Source: Actinomycetota bacterium (lineage in GTDB: Bacteria; Actinomycetota; Actinomycetes; Nanopelagicales; Nanopelagicaceae). From it: 64,000 nucleotides of DNA. Position 1 is the first letter of the stretch. Each line of letters begins with the position of its first letter. The notes under the pieces were generated by a model. That model did no database searches. It saw nothing but the letters and a program-made list of their open reading frames with translations, and was not told the DNA's origin. The position numbers and the translations under genes are program-made. Positions 26,439 to 34,268 of this stretch are shown here, in pieces. Where the stretch lies: NCBI GenBank assembly GCA_947450545.1, contig CANFVU010000003.1, forward strand, positions 1-64,000. The letters run 5' to 3'.

Positions 26439-27616
26439 ACCCCATTCTCCAACTTCTTTCCACGGATTCCAATAGTGGAGACGAGGAATGCCAGAACTGT
26501 TGCACCCAGCATTAAATCAAATCCATGCCAACCACCAAGGTGAGAAACCAAAATTCCGCTCAACGATGCGCCAATAGTAATTCCCATTGAAATCGATGCT
26601 CCGAGGAGAGAGAACGCTTCATTCAAGCGATGGACAGGTACAAGTTCCTTAAGTCGTTCATTTGCTGAAATGAGCGATGGGGCAATTGCAATACCGGCAA
26701 TGATCAACCAGAACACGATTGTTTCATAGTCATGGAAGAGAACTAACCCCGAAGTACCGAGTGACATCAAGAGCAATGATGCAGTCAATCTCTTTGCAGA
26801 CGATATTTTCCAATGGATAAAACCATAAGCAAATCCTGCAACAGTGCTGCCGATGGGATTAAGTCCAACCCACAATCCACCATCAGCGGCTCGACCGCCT
26901 TCACGTGCAACAGCGAGAATCACAACGTACTGCGCGCCAAAAGTTATGCCAATACAAATCAGCGTAGCTAAGAGAGGCTTCACATAAGGAATCTTTAATA
27001 ACCCACCATGCTTTTCAATGGGTTGAGGATGTCCACCATGATCAGTGCTCGTGAGCGCTAACCCAAATCCTGCAATCAATAGAAAAACCATTCCCCCAAT
27101 AAGTGGTGAGTGTGAGCCTTTCCATGAAAATAGGAAACCAGCAAGTGCGGGACCAACAACGAATGCAGTCTCATCAAGTACAGATTCGAGAGAAAGAGCC
27201 ACTCCGAGTTCACGGTCATCGCCCAATGAACGACTCCAGCGAGTACGGGTATAGCTGCCAAAATTCGGAAAGGTTGATCCGGCAAGAGCCGAGAATAAAA
27301 GTAAGAAGAAATTGTTCTTCTCCCCCAACGTCAAAATCCCGGTAATGAATATGGCATTCAATAAAGTAACCGGAATCAATACTTTTCGAGTCCCTTTGAT
27401 GTCAGCTAAACGACCGATGCGGGGGCCGGCAAAAGCGCCTGAAAGTGTGTAACACGAGGAAGCCAACCCAGCCAGAGCAAACGAGCCACGGACGGAAGAG
27501 ATAAGAAAGACGAGAGCTACCGTATTCATTGCGAGAGGCAATCGACCAATTATTCCAAATCCGAAAGTGGAGAAGGAATGATCTTTACGAAGAACGGCTT
27601 TATAGGCGCTCAACAT
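26435..27616 (-). CDS. MFS transporter in the nucleoside operon
   Basis: This 393-aa protein has about 12 hydrophobic helices and an MFS-like layout, with KGTRK in the loop between helices 2 and 3 and a central cytoplasmic loop around residues 190-210. It is coupled to nucleoside hydrolase 4 by a 4-bp overlap and follows the deoxyribosyltransferase-like gene by 12 bp. It may import nucleosides or bases, or export surplus bases released by the hydrolases and phosphorylases. Direction and substrate are inference. Confidence 0.85.
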   Translation of the reverse strand: MLSAYKAVLRKDHSFSTFGFGIIGRLPLAMNTVALVFLISSVRGSFALAGLASSCYTLSGAFAGPRIGRLADIKGTRKVLIPVTLLNAIFITGILTLGEKNNFFLLLFSALAGSTFPNFGSYTRTRWSRSLGDDRELGVALSLESVLDETAFVVGPALAGFLFSWKGSHSPLIGGMVFLLIAGFGLALTSTDHGGHPQPIEKHGGLLKIPYVKPLLATLICIGITFGAQYVVILAVAREGGRAADGGLWVGLNPIGSTVAGFAYGFIHWKISSAKRLTASLLLMSLGTSGLVLFHDYETIVFWLIIAGIAIAPSLISANERLKELVPVHRLNEAFSLLGASISMGITIGASLSGILVSHLGGWHGFDLMLGATVLAFLVSTIGIRGKKLENGV

Positions 27617-27628
27617 GCGAGCGTTGAT

Positions 27629-28078
27629 CTACTTCTCATCTTGCCACTTTTTCAATATCTCAAATGCAGCATCAAATGTATCAACTAAAGCTCCAGCATC
27701 TTCAACGCAGCCGCGGACAAATAGATTGATTCCTTTTCCGTCAATCATATTGCGATCGCGAATAACGCGAGTATCTGTCACAAGGCCGACGATTCCTTTT
27801 TTACTTTTATCGTGGCGCATTTCATTCCAAAAAATTCCAATTTCATTCGCAGTCCCATCATCAACCATAGGACCATCGAGCAAAGCTAAAACGGCATCTG
27901 CTTTCAGAACTTCTGTTGAATCAATCCCAAAAATGAATTTAGGGGTAACTGGATCTGGTAGCGGAATCTCGTGCGGAACAAAAACTTCCATACCTGCATC
28001 ACGCAGTTTCTTTGCGCATTGATCAATGAAAGCCCGCTCGTAAGGTGTAAAGAGTGGTCCAGCAAAATAAATTCTCAT
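27629..28078 (-). CDS. Nucleoside 2-deoxyribosyltransferase-like protein (NDT/DNPH1 family)
   Basis: This 149-aa protein starts with IYFAGPLFTPYE (residues 3-14), carries DAVLALLDGPMVDDGTANEIG in the middle with the catalytic Glu of that segment, and has a C-terminal NLFVRG. This is the NDT fold, whose members transfer deoxyribose between bases or, as DNPH1/Rcl, hydrolyse deoxynucleoside monophosphates. The frame is open for 20 more codons upstream, but ATG 28078 overlaps the Qng1 stop by one base (TGATG) and begins right at the conserved beta-strand. Transferase or hydrolase activity cannot be distinguished. Confidence 0.85.
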   Translation of the reverse strand: MRIYFAGPLFTPYERAFIDQCAKKLRDAGMEVFVPHEIPLPDPVTPKFIFGIDSTEVLKADAVLALLDGPMVDDGTANEIGIFWNEMRHDKSKKGIVGLVTDTRVIRDRNMIDGKGINLFVRGCVEDAGALVDTFDAAFEILKKWQDEK

Positions 28079-29073
28079 CAGTACATTACCGTTTTCGTAA
28101 GATGGTGTGGCCAGTGCGTTGCGTGATACGCCTTCCATAATCTGAAATCCACTTGAGGCATCAAGAGAGGTTCAAGATTGGGGCGCAGCGCGTTGATTTC
28201 CTCTGTCAGACGTGCGATTGCATAAATGGAGTTCGCTCTGATCTCAATTTCAGCATCGCTATCCCGAGGTACTTCAACAAGAGAATTGATCTGATTCTCT
28301 AGAGTTGGTGAGTATTCAAAGATTCCCATTACTCGAAGCCCGACTGGCACGATGTAATCCGCAAAAGCGGTTAAAAGATGGGCATCTTCCAAGGCCCATG
28401 CTTTGCGTGGCATCAGCGATAGGTGAAGTCCCCAGATACCCAGCTGTGGCAGCTTATAAAGCTGAATAAGCGAGCCTTTGTAATCAGAGACATCGGCGAA
28501 TCGAGGGAACTCGGTCGTCAATCTCTCCAAGATGCCATTCCCGTTTGCATAGAGTCGAGGAGCGCAATCGCGAACAAAGTTGTGCCAATGTCCATCATAT
28601 TTTTCAACGAGGACTTTGCCCACTTCATTGAAGATTTTTACGCGTTCATCCAACATCGGCATTTCAATGGTTCCGTTGAAAACTTCCTCTAGATCTTTGC
28701 GCGTCATCTTCGCTTGATATTCACCATCGAAGAAGGGAATGCCTTTGGCTTTAGCGCGATGCAAATCAGCCATCATCGCTTCGCTATCGCTGTAGCGACG
28801 ACCGTTGTAATCACTCTCGTATTTGATACCCGTATCAAAATTAGTGAATGCAAAATTCATCGTGTTTACAGTGAGGGTGAGATCCATCAAGAAATTTGGA
28901 TCGTCGCCAAAATTAAAGAGAGAGGAACCATCCGGTTTGGCAAATTCCTCGTATGCCATCCATGAAGCTACTTCTTTGATCTTTGCTTCGTTGACCTTTA
29001 TGAGCGTCGAATTTTTTACGACGGGGTCAAGACTCTTGAGAACTTGTGATTCCCAAAAATCTATTTGAGACAT
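28078..29073 (-). CDS. Queuosine salvage enzyme (Qng1/DUF2419, queuosine-5'-phosphate N-glycosylase)
   Basis: This 331-aa protein belongs to the queuosine-salvage family, known to release queuine from queuosine 5'-monophosphate. Conserved blocks are NFAF (73-76), MLDERVKIFNEVGKVL (140-155), YKGSLIQLYKLPQLGIWG (198-215), LTAFADYIVPVGLRVMG (234-250), EIEIRA (275-280) and DFRLW (309-313). Asp239 and Tyr240 sit at the family's active-site DY. It follows the second ABC permease after 3 bp and is coupled to the NDT-like gene. It implies scavenging of queuosine instead of, or beside, de novo synthesis. No tgt or queCDEF genes are in the window. Confidence 0.92.
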   Translation of the reverse strand: MSQIDFWESQVLKSLDPVVKNSTLIKVNEAKIKEVASWMAYEEFAKPDGSSLFNFGDDPNFLMDLTLTVNTMNFAFTNFDTGIKYESDYNGRRYSDSEAMMADLHRAKAKGIPFFDGEYQAKMTRKDLEEVFNGTIEMPMLDERVKIFNEVGKVLVEKYDGHWHNFVRDCAPRLYANGNGILERLTTEFPRFADVSDYKGSLIQLYKLPQLGIWGLHLSLMPRKAWALEDAHLLTAFADYIVPVGLRVMGIFEYSPTLENQINSLVEVPRDSDAEIEIRANSIYAIARLTEEINALRPNLEPLLMPQVDFRLWKAYHATHWPHHLTKTVMY

Positions 29074-29076
29074 ACG

Positions 29077-30312
29077 TTAACTCTCCTCGCCTTTCCTGTA
29101 AGGCGCCCCAGCCATGGCTGGTGGGCGCAGTTTTTGAGATAGAAATGCCAGAACTAAGATCGTGGTCAAGTTCGGGAAGAAGGTGACAAATTCGTCAGGC
29201 ACCACTTTATTGATCATGTAGTAAGCCAAAACGAATACCGCAATACCGAGATTGATTCCAAAACCTTTCCAATCCTTCTTGCGAAGTTTGGTGAGGCTAT
29301 ATACAGCTGCTAAAACAATCACGACTAAGAGAAGTGCGTGAACAGAAGTAGATTGGCGAACGCGGAGCGCATCCGTTAATCCAAAGAGAGCCGCACCGGC
29401 AAGAACTCCAGCTGGTTGCCAGTTGCCGAAAATAACCGCAGCAAGGCCGATATAGCCTCGTCCTGCAGTTTGGCCTTCGAGGTAATTACCAGTGACAACC
29501 ACTGAAATATAGGCACCTCCGAGGCCTGCGAGTGCGCCTGATACAGCCAGGGCGATGTAGCGAGTGCGATAGACGTTCACACCAAGGGATTCAGCTGCTG
29601 ATGGATTTTCACCGCAGAAACGCATGCGCAATCCAAAACGTGTCTTCCACAGAATCCATGAAGTGAGAGGGAGAGCCAAAATCATGACGAGTGATGCCCA
29701 GTTGATTGAAGTAATGAATCCAGCAACCACACCTGCAACATCTGAGATAACGAGAATGTGTTTCTGTCCAAGAGAAGTGAGGAATGGACTTAGCCCCGGA
29801 ACAGTAAATGAACTAATAGATTTCACTTGAGGTGAAACGTTCACATCTCCTCCAGCTCCGATAAAGAAAACTCCGGAGAGAAAACGTGCCGTTCCAGCGC
29901 CAAGCAAGTTAATTGCAAGACCTGATACAGCTTGATCAATACCAACTCGCACCGTCAATATTGCGTGAAGCAAACCAGCGAGTGCGCCACCAACTGCTCC
30001 TGCAAAAATTCCAACCCATGGTCCATATAAATAGCCAAACCATGCGCCAAACCATGTTCCAAGAATCATCATTCCTTCAAGACCGATATTGATGACACCA
30101 GAGCGTTCAGCCCACAAGCCGCCAAGTCCCGCCATTAAAAGTGGAATGGTGAAACGAATCGTTGCTCCTGCAGCACCTGGTGAGGTGATGTCTGAGATGC
30201 CAGTGAATTGGCGAACGACCGAAACCAAAATTACAACACCGGCAACGGTGAGCATCATGCGTGATGGAGATGTAATGATGCGCCAGAGGCGATTCTCTTT
30301 GAGAGTGCTCAT
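29077..30312 (-). CDS. Nucleoside ABC transporter permease 2
   Basis: This 411-aa permease of the BPD_transp_2 family has about ten hydrophobic helices. Conserved segments are MAGLGGLWAERSGVINIGLEG (in two parts, near residues 57-77), GENPSAAESLGVNVYRTRY near residue 235 and GRGYIGLAAVIFGNWQP near residue 284; these are typical of the NupC/YufQ-type partner of BMP-binding nucleoside importers. It overlaps permease 1 by 4 bp. The C-terminal third carries extra helices. Confidence 0.93.
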   Translation of the reverse strand: MSTLKENRLWRIITSPSRMMLTVAGVVILVSVVRQFTGISDITSPGAAGATIRFTIPLLMAGLGGLWAERSGVINIGLEGMMILGTWFGAWFGYLYGPWVGIFAGAVGGALAGLLHAILTVRVGIDQAVSGLAINLLGAGTARFLSGVFFIGAGGDVNVSPQVKSISSFTVPGLSPFLTSLGQKHILVISDVAGVVAGFITSINWASLVMILALPLTSWILWKTRFGLRMRFCGENPSAAESLGVNVYRTRYIALAVSGALAGLGGAYISVVVTGNYLEGQTAGRGYIGLAAVIFGNWQPAGVLAGAALFGLTDALRVRQSTSVHALLLVVIVLAAVYSLTKLRKKDWKGFGINLGIAVFVLAYYMINKVVPDEFVTFFPNLTTILVLAFLSQKLRPPAMAGAPYRKGEES

Positions 30313-31415
30313 GCTTTATCTCCTTTCGCTTCTGTTACAACTTGTGGAGCATCAACGGCACCCACCAAGCGTTGTTGCTGACGACGAGTAATTCTCTTAA
30401 CGATTTCGTACGATGCAACAGTTGAGAGAATGATTGAGCCTTGCATCATCATGACAATCTCTTTAGGGATCCCGTTGAGATCGAGAATTGGAGCGGCTTG
30501 CTCTAGGAAAGCCCAGAAAAAGGCAGCAAATGCGATACCAATCGGGTTATTTCGACCCAAGAGAGCAAGTGCCAATCCAGTCAGCGCGTAGCCGGTCGGG
30601 AATGCGAGGCTATAGGTGTGGGTAGAGCTCAAGAGCTCGCCCATTCCCGTTAAACCTGCAATCGCACCCGAAAGAGCCATCGTTATAAAAATCATGCGAG
30701 GTGCATTGACACCGCTAGCACGAGCAGCACGGAAGGACATACCGGTTGCACGTAGATTGAATCCAAAGACGCTCTTGTTGAGCACAACCCAATAGAGAAC
30801 GCCGACACCAATTGCTACAAAAGCGAAGCTGTAAAGCTCGCCACCAAGGATATGGATAGAAGGCATCCATCCTGATTTTGGAATCATTGGAGTTGCCAAG
30901 TTATCAGAGTTCTTGCCTTTGAGGCCAAGTCGACTTGGTTGGAGAAGATAAATAATGAGACCTGAGGCAATCGTGTTCAACATAATGTTGCTAATAACTT
31001 CAGAGATGTTTCTCTTTACTTTCAAATATCCAGCAATAGATGCCCACAACGCACCGACGACAACACCAGTGAGAATAATGAGTGGCAGTTCCAAGAAAGT
31101 TGGGAGATTAGTAGCGCCACCAACAACTGCAGCAATAAAGATTGCAAGGCGGTATTGACCGTCGATTCCGATGTTGAACAACAACATACGGAAACCAATC
31201 GCAGCCGCAACGCCTGCTAAGTAATAAGCAATCGTTTGATTGAGTTCGGCGATGATATTTTCAGATTCAGCTCCATAGCTCAGAATTAATTGGAAAGTAG
31301 ATAAGGGAGCTGCGCCTTTAATCATCAGAATAATCGAGACGAAAATAAGCGAGAAGAGAATTGCAGCAATCGGGGCAATGAGCGCCCAGAATAATTTACT
31401 TAGCTTCTTATTCAT
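30309..31415 (-). CDS. Nucleoside ABC transporter permease 1
   Basis: This 368-aa BPD_transp_2 permease has about nine helices, with FNIGIDGQYRLA near residue 80, VISNIMLNTIASGLIIYLL near residue 140, and the coupling region RATGMSFRAARASGVN near residue 227. It matches the NupB/YufP role. It pairs with permease 2 and the double ATPase, with 4-bp overlaps on both sides. The C-terminus extends as a basic cytoplasmic tail (KRITRRQQQR). Confidence 0.93.
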   Translation of the reverse strand: MNKKLSKLFWALIAPIAAILFSLIFVSIILMIKGAAPLSTFQLILSYGAESENIIAELNQTIAYYLAGVAAAIGFRMLLFNIGIDGQYRLAIFIAAVVGGATNLPTFLELPLIILTGVVVGALWASIAGYLKVKRNISEVISNIMLNTIASGLIIYLLQPSRLGLKGKNSDNLATPMIPKSGWMPSIHILGGELYSFAFVAIGVGVLYWVVLNKSVFGFNLRATGMSFRAARASGVNAPRMIFITMALSGAIAGLTGMGELLSSTHTYSLAFPTGYALTGLALALLGRNNPIGIAFAAFFWAFLEQAAPILDLNGIPKEIVMMMQGSIILSTVASYEIVKRITRRQQQRLVGAVDAPQVVTEAKGDKA

Positions 31416-32926
31416 GCGATTTTCTCTCCAGTCATTGCCAAACCAAGCTGTTCAGGCGTCGTTGTTCGAGGATCGAGATAATCAACGATGGAACCTCGGA
31501 AAATGACTGCAATTCGGTCTGAAAGCTTGAAAAGCTCATCTAAATCTGCCGAGACGAGCAGAACGCCTGTTCCCTTGAGTCGAGCTTCAATGAGGTGGTC
31601 CCAGATGATTGCTTGAGCACCCACATCAACGCCTCGAGTGGGTTGAGCGGCGATGATCATCTTGGGATCACCAGACATTTCACGGCCAACTATGAATTTC
31701 TGTTGGTTACCACCAGAAAGAGCATTGGCTAAAACGTCGTTACTTGGAGTGCGCACATCAAACTCTTTGATGATTCGCTCAGAATCACTTTTTGCTGCGC
31801 CTTTATTGATCCACATTCCATTAGACATTGGAGCCGTTTCTTGATGGCCCAAAATGCGGTTCTCCCAGAGTGGAGCAGCCATCAAGAGACCATCTCTCTG
31901 GCGATCTTGTGGAATATAACCAACGCCTTCATCACGAATCTTTCGAAGATCCGCTTCTTTAGTATCTAGTCCAACCGTGACTACAGATCCTGAATCAGGC
32001 TTAACAAGTCCCATGATGAGTTCGATGAGTTCTGATTGGCCATTTCCTTCGACGCCAGCAAGACCAAGAATTTCTCCCGCATGAATATCTAAATTAATGC
32101 CATGCAAAATTTCACGACCGGTGCGATCTTTAGCGGTCGCATCTTTAACTTCGAGAACTTTCTCTTCACGAGGTTTTGTTGATGCTAATCGTGGTGATGG
32201 AAGCTCTCCACCAATCATGTATTCAGCAAGCTGCTTCTTATTTGTATTAGCTGGCTTCACTTCAGCAACTGTTGTGCCATGACGCATTACTGTGATGTTG
32301 TCCGCGATAGTCATCACTTCATCGAGTTTGTGGGAAATAAAGATAATGGTGAGACCATTTTGGGTAAGTTCTTTCAAATTTTTGAAGAGATCATCTACTT
32401 CTTGCGGCACGAGCACCGCTGTAGGTTCATCCAGAATGAGGATTTCAGCGCCGCGGAAGAGAACTTTTGCGATTTCTACACGCTGGCGCTCTCCTACGCC
32501 TAAATCTGAGACTAAATCATCTACATGGATATCAAGCCCATATGTGGAGATGATCTTTTCAATCTTTGCGCGAGCTGCTGCATAGTCCACGACGACCTTT
32601 GCCTTAATTGGCTCGCTACCTAAAACAATATTTTCTAAAACGGTCGCGTTATCGGCCAACATAAAGTGTTGGTGGACCATTCCAATTCCTAAACCAATTG
32701 AATCTTGAGGAGATTTAATCGAAGCTAATTCGCCATTGATGGTGATGGAGCCAGAATCTGGCTTGACCATGCCGTAAAGAATCTTCATCAAAGTAGATTT
32801 TCCTGCGCCATTTTCACCAATGATGGCGTGAATATCGCCTTTGTGAATTTGGATATCTACATCGTGGTTTGCAACCACGCCAGGATAATTCTTTTCAATT
32901 CCCTTGAGTTCAATTGCTAAGTTCAA
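31412..32926 (-). CDS. Nucleoside ABC transporter ATP-binding protein (two ABC domains)
   Basis: This 504-aa protein fuses two ABC ATPase domains, as in NupA/YufO and sugar RbsA types. Domain 1 has Walker A GENGAGKST (38-46), signature LGVGERQRVEI and Walker B LILDEPTAVL. Domain 2 has a degenerate Walker A (GVEGNGQSE), signature LSGGNQQKF and AAQPTRGVDVG in place of a DEP Walker B, so probably only one site hydrolyses ATP well. A 97-bp gap with a hairpin separates it from the binding-protein gene. Confidence 0.95.
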   Translation of the reverse strand: MNLAIELKGIEKNYPGVVANHDVDIQIHKGDIHAIIGENGAGKSTLMKILYGMVKPDSGSITINGELASIKSPQDSIGLGIGMVHQHFMLADNATVLENIVLGSEPIKAKVVVDYAAARAKIEKIISTYGLDIHVDDLVSDLGVGERQRVEIAKVLFRGAEILILDEPTAVLVPQEVDDLFKNLKELTQNGLTIIFISHKLDEVMTIADNITVMRHGTTVAEVKPANTNKKQLAEYMIGGELPSPRLASTKPREEKVLEVKDATAKDRTGREILHGINLDIHAGEILGLAGVEGNGQSELIELIMGLVKPDSGSVVTVGLDTKEADLRKIRDEGVGYIPQDRQRDGLLMAAPLWENRILGHQETAPMSNGMWINKGAAKSDSERIIKEFDVRTPSNDVLANALSGGNQQKFIVGREMSGDPKMIIAAQPTRGVDVGAQAIIWDHLIEARLKGTGVLLVSADLDELFKLSDRIAVIFRGSIVDYLDPRTTTPEQLGLAMTGEKIA

Positions 32927-32964
32927 CTTTTTATTCCCTTTCGTCGTTGTAAGAGAAACAAAGC

Positions 32965-32999
32965 GTGGTGGCTGCCAGTTTTACCTGAACAGCCACCAC
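32965..32999 (-). terminator. Intra-operon hairpin between the binding-protein and ATPase genes
   Basis: Perfect 10-bp arms GTGGTGGCTG (32965-32974) and CAGCCACCAC (32990-32999) flank a 15-nt loop. In the minus-strand transcript the hairpin is followed by GCTTTGTTTCTC, moderately U-rich. It probably acts as a partial terminator or mRNA stabiliser, raising binding-protein levels above those of the membrane components. Confidence 0.65.
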
Positions 33000-33023
33000 T
33001 ACTTCATTACAGATTTATTCGAA

Positions 33024-34085
33024 TTAACCCTGTGGAAGAGTTACAGTCTTTGGATCTGTTGGAACGACAATTGCGCCAGATGCGATCTGCTTCTGGAGAG
33101 CCTTTACCTTTGCAACGATATCCGCTGAGAGGTAACCGCCTGTTGTAGTGAAACCAACTCCACCGTTTGCAGCATCAAAGAGATGTGCATCTGGTGTGAA
33201 CTTGTTAGCTACAACATCGCTCAAGAATGAAGCTACGCCGACATCGACGTTCTTGAGAGCAGAAGTCAAAATTGCTGTCTTGTAAGGAGCATTTGATGCA
33301 TAAAGAGCTTCGTCAGCATCTACGCCGATTGACCACTTCTTCTGCTCGAATGCTGCCTTGTGAGCACCTTGGCCGGTTGAACCAGCTGCTGAGTAAACAA
33401 CGTCTGCACCGTTTTGGAACATTCCAAGTGCTGATTCATGTCCCTTATCAGGAGCATTGAATCCACTGAAATCAGGTGGGTTTGATGCATAAGCAGATTG
33501 GTACTTAATTGTTGGGTCGATCTTTGCTACGCCAGCTTTGAAGCCAGCTTCGAAAGCTTGGATCAATGGAATGTTTACTCCACCGATGAATCCAACGCTC
33601 TTGCTCTTTGAGCTAAGTGCAGCTGCTGCACCAACGAGGTATGAACCTTGTTCAGCTTTGAAGAGAAGGCCTTCTACGTTCTTAGCACCAGCGATGTTGT
33701 CATCAACAATTGCGAACTTAACCTTTGGGTTAGCTTTTGCAACTGCCTTAAGTGCGTTCTCATATGAGTAGCCAACGACTACAACAGGGTTTGCACCTGC
33801 TGCAATGAGAAGCTTCAAGCGCTGTGCGCGTGAGGCATCGGTGTCAGCTGCGTTACCCTGCAAATCTTTTTCTGCCCAACCTGGATGGGTCTTCAAGAAA
33901 GCCTTGAATCCGATGTACGCGAGTTGGTTAAAGCCTGGTTGTTCCTTACCGCCTAGATCGAAAGCGATACCAACCAATTTCTTTGGTGCAGCTGAAGCAG
34001 CTGTGCCATTGAGGGATACAACAGAAAGTGCAAGGCTTGCTGCAACAGCACCAGCCAAAGCTCTTCCTAGAGTCTTTTTCTGCAT
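33024..34085 (-). CDS. BMP-family nucleoside-binding protein of the ABC transporter
   Basis: This 353-aa extracytoplasmic substrate-binding protein belongs to the BMP/Med family, which binds purine and other nucleosides. Residues 1-32 form a Sec signal peptide ending in ASA before APKKLVG. The mature part shows GIAFDLGGKEQPGFNQLAY (in parts), VVGYSYENAL, VGFIGGVNIPLIQAFEAGF (in parts) and VVYSAAGSTGQG. There is no lipobox cysteine, although Gram-positive BMP proteins are normally lipoproteins. It is first in the ten-gene operon with AAGGAGA upstream of ATG. Confidence 0.93.
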   Translation of the reverse strand: MQKKTLGRALAGAVAASLALSVVSLNGTAASAAPKKLVGIAFDLGGKEQPGFNQLAYIGFKAFLKTHPGWAEKDLQGNAADTDASRAQRLKLLIAAGANPVVVVGYSYENALKAVAKANPKVKFAIVDDNIAGAKNVEGLLFKAEQGSYLVGAAAALSSKSKSVGFIGGVNIPLIQAFEAGFKAGVAKIDPTIKYQSAYASNPPDFSGFNAPDKGHESALGMFQNGADVVYSAAGSTGQGAHKAAFEQKKWSIGVDADEALYASNAPYKTAILTSALKNVDVGVASFLSDVVANKFTPDAHLFDAANGGVGFTTTGGYLSADIVAKVKALQKQIASGAIVVPTDPKTVTLPQG

Positions 34086-34105
34086 TCGGTTATTCTCCTT
34101 ATGTT

Positions 34106-34121
34106 TAGAGTGATCACTCTA
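34106..34121. promoter_or_regulatory. 16-bp perfect palindrome over the binding-protein -10 box
   Basis: TAGAGTGATCACTCTA is fully self-complementary. Its two ends read TAGAGT outward on each strand, matching TANNNT; on the minus strand this box is placed to initiate the binding-protein transcript, which then carries AAGGAG before the ATG at 34085. Palindrome and -10 coincide, as expected for a repressor operator. A second inverted repeat TCCATCA-A-TGATGGA (34126-34140) lies just upstream. Confidence 0.65.
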
Positions 34122-34125
34122 TATC

Positions 34126-34140
34126 TCCATCAATGATGGA
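34126..34140. repeat. Inverted repeat TCCATCA-A-TGATGGA in the transporter promoter
   Basis: Seven-bp perfect arms flank a single A. It lies 4 bp from the 16-bp palindrome and within the expected -35/-10 spacer of the minus-strand promoter. It may be a second operator, for example for a nucleoside-responsive repressor encoded elsewhere. Confidence 0.5.
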
Positions 34141-34188
34141 AAGTTCGTGAATACCGTCCACTCAAGCAGGGTGGCTTGTTTGTAACGA

Positions 34189-34217
34189 TTGCAGAGAGCC
34201 TAACTCAGGAGTATCTT
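34189..34217 (+). promoter_or_regulatory. rbsK promoter
   Basis: TTGCAG (34189-34194), a 17-nt spacer and TATCTT (34212-34217) form a good sigma-70-like promoter. The resulting leader of about 45 nt carries TTAGGAG before the ATG at 34269. It is divergent from the nucleoside transporter promoter. Confidence 0.5.
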
Positions 34218-34268
34218 CGCGTCTAGGTTTTGCTGAAAAAAAGCGTGTAACGAAATTGTTAGGAGAAT

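Noticed and set aside
27615-28022. 135-codon plus-strand frame
   Set aside because: It is fully antisense to the NDT-like gene, which has clear motifs.
28079-28138. Upstream extension of the NDT-like protein by 20 codons
   Set aside because: The extra residues lie within the Qng1 coding region in another frame; the TGATG overlap and conserved N-terminal strand favour ATG 28078.
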